Assembly: GCA_950106755.1 (NCBI GenBank)
Contig: OX467083.1
Location: 3,571,501-3,635,500, forward strand
Reading direction: 5' to 3'
DNA from: Climacium dendroides
Taxonomy: Eukaryota > Streptophyta > Bryopsida > Hypnales > Climaciaceae
Length of the DNA: 64,000 nt
Shown here: positions 58,912 through 64,000 of the stretch, one piece after another
Position numbering within the stretch: the first letter of the stretch is position 1
Layout of the letters: every line of letters begins with the position of its first letter
Made by a program: the position numbers and the translations under genes
The notes under the pieces: generated by a model
What the model saw: only the letters and a program-made list of their open reading frames with translations
The model's database searches: none
What the model was told of the DNA's origin: nothing

Positions 58912-59839
58912 TTAATCCCTAAAGTTCCTTCACTACGTTTTCACCAAAAATGCTCCAAAACTGCCATTTATAGTACAAGTACCAAATTTTTGAAAAAACT
59001 TTTTTTGACACATGTAACTGTAGGATCTTACAGTATGATGACTTGAAAACACATGGTAAAAACTTCAGAAATTTTCACTACATGGATTGCAAGATATAAG
59101 CATTCAAATTCATTGAAATCATTTTTTTAGCCCTACAAAAAATAGGGCAGTTGCACTTCACAAGCTCACTTTCCTATAAAGAACTATCCAAAATGGTGGT
59201 TACTCTTTGGATTCTTTTTCCTAGACAAGTTGGTCACATGTTTGAAAAATCTCAGATCATTTGGAATTGTACAACATATAGAAAAAAAATAGTAAGTAGA
59301 TAGTAGTAGAGAATGATTCAAAATATTAAAATGTTAAGGATTTAATTATGGAATTGAAATATGTCAATCCCAATAGTTGAAATGTTGTTATAAACAATCT
59401 ACATCCTATGATTTTATTTTTTCCAAAAAATATTGAAGATTGAGTAAGATAAAGGACTTCAAAGTTTATTTTAGAGTAGAGAATCCATAACTGCTTGGAA
59501 ACAAAAACTGCTCATAACTTTCATCTCATTGATCAAAATGGAATGATTCAAAGCTTTCCATGTATATATAGCTCTAGAAAACCAATCTCAAATTTTTATT
59601 TTAAAAAAATGATTTTTTCTGATTTGTCCATATTGCCCAACTGGTGAAAAAGTAACATATTTGGCCATAACTTTTGACTTGTATTTCCAAATGTCATGAA
59701 ATTTGGTGCATTTGAAAGATATTCCTCTTACCCACCTTATATTAAAATTTCAGCCTAAAATATGTAAATCTCTAGCTACATGTACCTACCCAAAATTTCT
59801 ATACAACCAAAAAATGCATGATGGTCCTTTAGGGGTTAA
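58912..59839. mobile_element. TIR element family 1, copy C (best ends)
   Basis: The element is 928 bp. It starts TTAATCCCTAAAG and ends GGTCCTTTAGGGGTTAA. It is collinear with 500-1439 along its length, with landmarks CTCCAAAACTGCCAT, GTACAAGTACCAAATTTTTG, TTTGGAATTGTACAACATAT and GGACTTCA in the same order. No transposase frame is present. Together with copy A it defines the family consensus. Confidence 0.75.
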
Positions 59840-59896
59840 GTCTTCATTATGGAATCTAGATGCTCTATTTTAATGATAGATAGAAACATAAAGATA

Positions 59897-60200
59897 CACT
59901 ACAAGAAAAATATTGTTCAAGGAGGGTTGCTATTATGTAAACATAGGAGTGTGAGTCCATGAGCCTACACCTATGTTATAGGTGTATATACTATAAAAAC
60001 CATCTATAATTATAGGATATATATCTTACAAATACTCATATTATAGGTGTTTATGATACATACACCTTCTATAGTGTGTGGTATTTATATTATAGGTACT
60101 TAAATATACTGTAGACTACTTACTCACAAACTTGCATTCTCGGGCTCACATACTAACACCATTGATTGTTCAAGCTAGAGCAACCTCCTTCTTATACACG
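59897..60200. mobile_element. Small CACTA-type MITE
   Basis: The segment of about 304 bp starts CACTACAAGAAAAATATTG and ends with TTCTTATACACG, a decayed inverse of the CACTACAAGAA end. Next to both ends the inverted words GGAGGGTTGCT and AGCAACCTCC occur, as do GTTCAAG and TTCAAGC. The interior is made of AT-rich inverted words around TATAGGTGT. A partial inverted copy is at 22385-22560. Confidence 0.6.
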
Positions 60201-60203
60201 AGC

Positions 60204-61343
60204 AAACATTACCAGTGGATGTTATTATAAAGATTTTGACTAGACATTCTATATGTTTCAAAAATCACCAATAGCACTGCACTTCTAAAACAATGAAAGG
60301 CTAAACTCATTATTCAATAGTATTATTTTGATATCAAAAGTAGTTTTTTACCTAGTCTCCTCTTTGCAAAAAAGAATGCAATTCCCATGGATAATTACTC
60401 CCTTTCATTACCCCATGGATTTGAACCAATAAACTCTCACTTATAATAAGCCTTCTAGAAAGATCCGAAGTTTTTCATTTCTCCTAAAAGATGTCTTATT
60501 AATGCATTAATATTAACAAAGTATATTTTGTATGTATTAGATAGATAATTCTCCCATATTAAATCTTGGTAATAATTAATATATATGCCACATATTTATA
60601 CAACACTCGTACAACATTTTTTGTGTGAACTCCTTTCCTAACCATTTAATGTCATTACAAAGATAATATATTCATTTAGCATCCATATTTTTAACTTTTT
60701 TAAAGTCTTAATTTTTGTACTATAATAAAGATTTCATTGAATGTATTTTCACATCTTATTTGTAAAATTACACATTTTAAGTGTTTTTAAAAAACATATA
60801 TATTGAATTAATTTTGACAATTTTTTTTTATGGTTTACAAATTTTATTGTAAAATGTTTTGTAAATTCATTATTGAATACTTGAATGCAAGGTTAATTCT
60901 TGAAAAAATTACAATAGCATAAAGTTCTTTTTATAAAACGTTGAAATTAATACTTAGGAATTTTAAAGTGTCCAGATTTCAAGGATACTGCAAAATTATA
61001 CTAAAAATTTGATTTTTTGCGGATTCTAAAATAATGTATCATGCAACTATATATGACATTCAAGTACATTTGAATGAAGCGCCAATTTCATGTACTTTTC
61101 ATCATTTAACACATTGAATTGGTTTTGGATACAAAAATAATTTAATAATATCCACATAGTCTTCAAACAATAAATGGAATGTAGGAGATTGTGATGGAAT
61201 TTGACACTAACTAATTCCATTTATACTAAAAAGTGAAAAATAAAAAATAAAATCCTTTCTCATGCGGTCATGCAAGATGAATTCCAAATAGTTCAAATTT
61301 GAAAGTTTCTCCATACCAGACCAATGCATTGACACTAAGTTAC
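60204..61343. other. AT-rich intergenic DNA, no gene seen
   Basis: No coding frame of note and no clear repeat structure visible by eye. Confidence 0.45.
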
Positions 61344-61884
61344 ACTAAGGTAAACCTGCCTATGATAGGTAGAATGAATGGTTTGTTTTGTTGCCAATAG
61401 CAAAAGAAATTCATACAAAGACAAATGGGAGAAAAGAAAGAAAGAAATTGAAATTTTATTTTTTGAACAAAGTATAAATTTGTAATGAATTTTTGAAGTG
61501 TAATGCTCAATCAGTTCAAGAGAGTCTTTAGACTACTCCAAATCAACAAAAAGTGTTTCCATAGTGATCATCTTACCACCTAAAGCAATCACAACATTTT
61601 CTAAGATGGCTACAAGATTTCCTAACATGACCATGATATTTTGAAGGAATAAAAAAATAATTTTTTGTGACAAGTTCATACTAGAAAGGTGTAAGTGTCC
61701 ATCACTAATAATTCCATGACCATATCTTAAACCATGGATTATTGTCACAAATCATCATAATGTAGTCCTAACCCTATTTATTAGAAAAAGTCTCTCATGG
61801 TTTGATACAAGACTCTAGTGGGTAGTTAGTTCCCTAGGTGCCTATCATAGGTGGTGTGCCTATCATAGGCAAGTTTACCTTAGT
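61344..61884. mobile_element. TIR element family 2, copy 3 (intact ends)
   Basis: The element is 541 bp. Its 26-bp terminal inverted repeats begin ACTAAGGTAAAC and continue TGCCTATGATAGG, with one mismatch between the two ends. The interior aligns with 20623-21180 and 21611-22095. It carries no transposase, and a clear target-site duplication was not found, so the superfamily is open. The 71-codon minus-strand frame 61748-61533 lies inside it and is not a gene. Confidence 0.78.
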
Positions 61885-62660
61885 AGAAAGGAGATCTTGG
61901 AACACCAAGTACTGTACGTGAGGGTCTGATTCAATACTCAAATGTCGAAATTGAATTTCTATATCAAATCCCTAGGGTCCACGTCACCTCACACCATTCA
62001 CAAGATGACATGTGACAATTTCTTTAAGACAAAAATGACTTAATTTATGCCAAATGTGACCTCAGTACCGAAGGTCCATACGAGCTTTCTCAATGTCCGC
62101 ATGGGTCACACTTTGGTAATGATTGACACAACAACTTGGGCCTCCCCCAACTCATTAATTTCGGCTAGGGTGACCAAGATTTGAGTGAATATTGTTCGAC
62201 AATAGGCTCACTACAAAAAGAAAAAGAACTCCCTTTTTTGCAAGGTCGGTGTGAACTAGAGCGCCGTGACTCTGACCCTGGCAAATGAACAACAAAGTGA
62301 GCGCCAATATACACGCGGAATACACATCCCCGTTTCTTTGTCATTTCAAATAAAGTTTGAGGAAAAGTTAGAAATGGGAAAAGAAAAAAAAAAGAAAAAA
62401 AAAGAAAAAACAGACTCATAAACTCCGTTTGCCAACCCCCTCCAAAAACTAGAAATTTATTGTACACATGAGTTGACAAAATCCACACATGAGCTCCAGC
62501 TCCGTACCCTTCCGTTTCTTGTATGAGTGATTCATTTGAACATTTTTGTAACAAGGATGGACCACAAACCACCGCACCATAGCAGCTTTTTGCACGGATC
62601 AACATGTTTGTTTTTTTGTTTTTTGGGGTCTCTTTCTTAAAAAAAATAAAAATTGTGCAG
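61885..62660. other. Intergenic DNA rising into a GC-richer block
   Basis: Includes a purine-rich tract (AAAAAGAAAAAAAAAG type) at about 62,380-62,410. The minus-strand frame 62701-62165 (178 codons) spans this low-complexity tract and shows a long Phe run, so it is not taken as a gene. Confidence 0.4.
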
Positions 62661-63373
62661 GCCTTGCATTTATGGATCCCATGGTCCTCCCCTTTTCTCA
62701 TCCCAACCCAAAAGAGAAAAGGGCCCTGTCCCCGTCCAGTCCAGTCCAGTCCAATAACATTATCATTGCCTGCATCATTTCAAAGACGGGCATTCAACTT
62801 CACTCTTTCCATGCCTCCCTCCCTCCACAAGCTTCCTTGAAGCTGGACAAGGTGGGGTTGGGTTTTTTGGGTTTGTTTTATTTCCCCATAATTCTAAACT
62901 TCCAAAGTCCAATGTGGGCTTTGCCCCAAAAAAGATGACCCCAATGGAATTATTGAAGGAACTCGTGGTGATGGAAATGGATAAAATAAGATTACTCCTC
63001 CGGTGACGAAGTTGGGCGGAGTTGGGCGGCATGGGAAATGGAATGGGAATGGGAATGGGAGAGGGAGAGGGAGTCACCTAACCCAGTCATGCTCCCCAGG
63101 GCAAAGGGGAACCAGGGCATGGCTCCAGGTAGGGCCCGACCCGACCCCTGCCCAGAGGGTACCCGGAGGGAGGGAGGGGGGGACCCGCCCAGCCAACACT
63201 TACTTTCGTAACAGACAGAAAACCATTTTGTCTGTAAACTGGAGAATCTGAATTGGGGGAACAGAAGGGAACCCCAACTGAAGGAAGGGAATGGACTCTT
63301 CCAAAGTTTACTTGGAAGCGAGAAAGGAAGGGGCGGGGGGCGAAAGTAGCCATCAGCTTTCATGGGTGGCCGC
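62661..63373. other. GC-rich island without a recognised gene
   Basis: GC-rich, with simple repeats such as (TCCAG)n at about 62,738-62,753 and (GGGAAT)n/(GGGAGA)n at about 63,040-63,072. Frames on both strands (for example 63363-62992 minus, 63003-63251 plus) overlap and show no domain. It may be the promoter or first exon of a gene to the right of the window. Confidence 0.35.
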
Positions 63374-63397
63374 TTTTTTTTTTTTTTTTTTTTTTTT
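63374..63397. repeat. Poly-T tract of 24 bases
   Basis: A perfect run of T just upstream of the G-rich minisatellite. It could be the relic of a retroposed poly(A) tail on the minus strand, but no target duplication was identified. Confidence 0.85.
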
Positions 63398-63440
63398 CCT
63401 TTTCCATTTCATTTTGGAGAAGGAGCCAGTCACAGTTCCT

Positions 63441-63782
63441 TGGATACTTGGGCGATACTTGGGCGATACTTGGGCGATACTTGGGCGATATTTGGGGCGA
63501 TACTTGGGCGATATTTGGGGCGATACTTGGGCGATACTTGGGCGATACTTGGGCGATACTTGGGGCGATACTTGGGGTGATACTTGGGGCGATATTTGGG
63601 GTGATACTTGGGGTGATACTTGGGGTGATAGTTGGGTGATGTTCATACATTACTTGGGTGACACCCATGTGATACTTGGGGTGATAGTTGGGTGATGCTC
63701 ATACATTACTTGGGTGACACCCATGTGTTACTTGGGTGATACTTGGATGATATCTATATGAAAATTAGGTGATACTTAGGTA
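63441..63782. repeat. G-rich 11/12-bp minisatellite
   Basis: Units of ATACTTGGGCG or ATACTTGGGGCG/ATACTTGGGGTG repeat more than twenty times, with older, more diverged units toward the right. A larger 56-bp unit (63615-63670 and 63671-63726) is duplicated within the array. Long frames on both strands here (peptide words such as YLGDTW or SPQISPKYRP) come from the repeat and are not genes. Confidence 0.9.
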
Positions 63783-64000
63783 GAATGTGGCTAGTTCATA
63801 AAAAAACAGTAATTTGGCTATTTTGACCCTTAAAAATGAAAATTTCTTTCACAAAAAATAGCCAACATCTTTTAGCTGTAGCCAATTGTCCAAAAATTGT
63901 GCATGAAAAAACACTAGGCAGGAGCTTTGGGGCGCAAGGATCCGATCACTTGGATGGGTATTGCATGGTTCTCATCAACATTGAAGACCAATAGCAAAGA

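Noticed and set aside
62165..62701. 178-codon minus-strand frame
   Set aside because: It runs through an A-rich tract giving a long Phe run, with no recognisable domain.
63253..63695. Repeat-encoded proteins (YLGDTW or SPQISPKYRP words) as genes
   Set aside because: They arise from an 11/12-bp minisatellite, open in several frames and on both strands.

Overview
The window is nuclear DNA of a land plant. It has intron-rich genes with GT-AG splice sites, genes for an auxin response factor, a CYP78A cytochrome P450 and two chloroplast outer-envelope proteins, and long AT-rich gaps filled with decayed transposons. The sharp contrast between moderately GC-rich genes and very AT-rich gaps, and the low gene density, fit a bryophyte such as a moss. 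That lineage is an inference; the sequence does not name the species.

Layout. 0-5.3 kb: AT-rich, with two copies of a terminal-inverted-repeat (TIR) element. 5.3-14.3 kb: an auxin response factor gene (+), 15 coding exons behind a leader of more than 1 kb. 15.5-18.2 kb: a CYP78A P450 gene (-), two exons, convergent with the ARF gene. 18.2-25.8 kb: repeats, including a 53-bp minisatellite and copies of a second TIR family. 25.8-31.6 kb: OEP80 (-), 16 exons, a full-length Omp85-type chloroplast outer-membrane protein. 31.6-39.4 kb: AT-rich, with a 3.4-kb CACTA-type element that carries a nested solo LTR. 39.4-43.9 kb: a GC-rich island, then OEP37 (+), six coding exons. 44-46.9 kb: repeats. 46.9-49.1 kb: an AT-rich gene (-) for a trihelix DNA-binding protein whose last exon encodes two membrane segments. 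49-64 kb: repeats, two GC-rich islands without a recognisable gene, and a G-rich 11-bp minisatellite.

How the genes relate. ARF and CYP78A products both act in growth control in other plants. OEP80 is the outer-envelope beta-barrel assembly factor and OEP37 is a beta-barrel channel of the same membrane; they lie head-to-head about 10.6 kb apart. The most novel candidate is the trihelix gene: splicing a 158-nt terminal intron adds a two-pass membrane anchor, while keeping the intron ends the protein ten residues later as a soluble form.

Exon borders were placed by eye from splice sites, reading-frame continuity and remembered family alignments. No tRNA, rRNA, CRISPR array or bacterial feature was seen.
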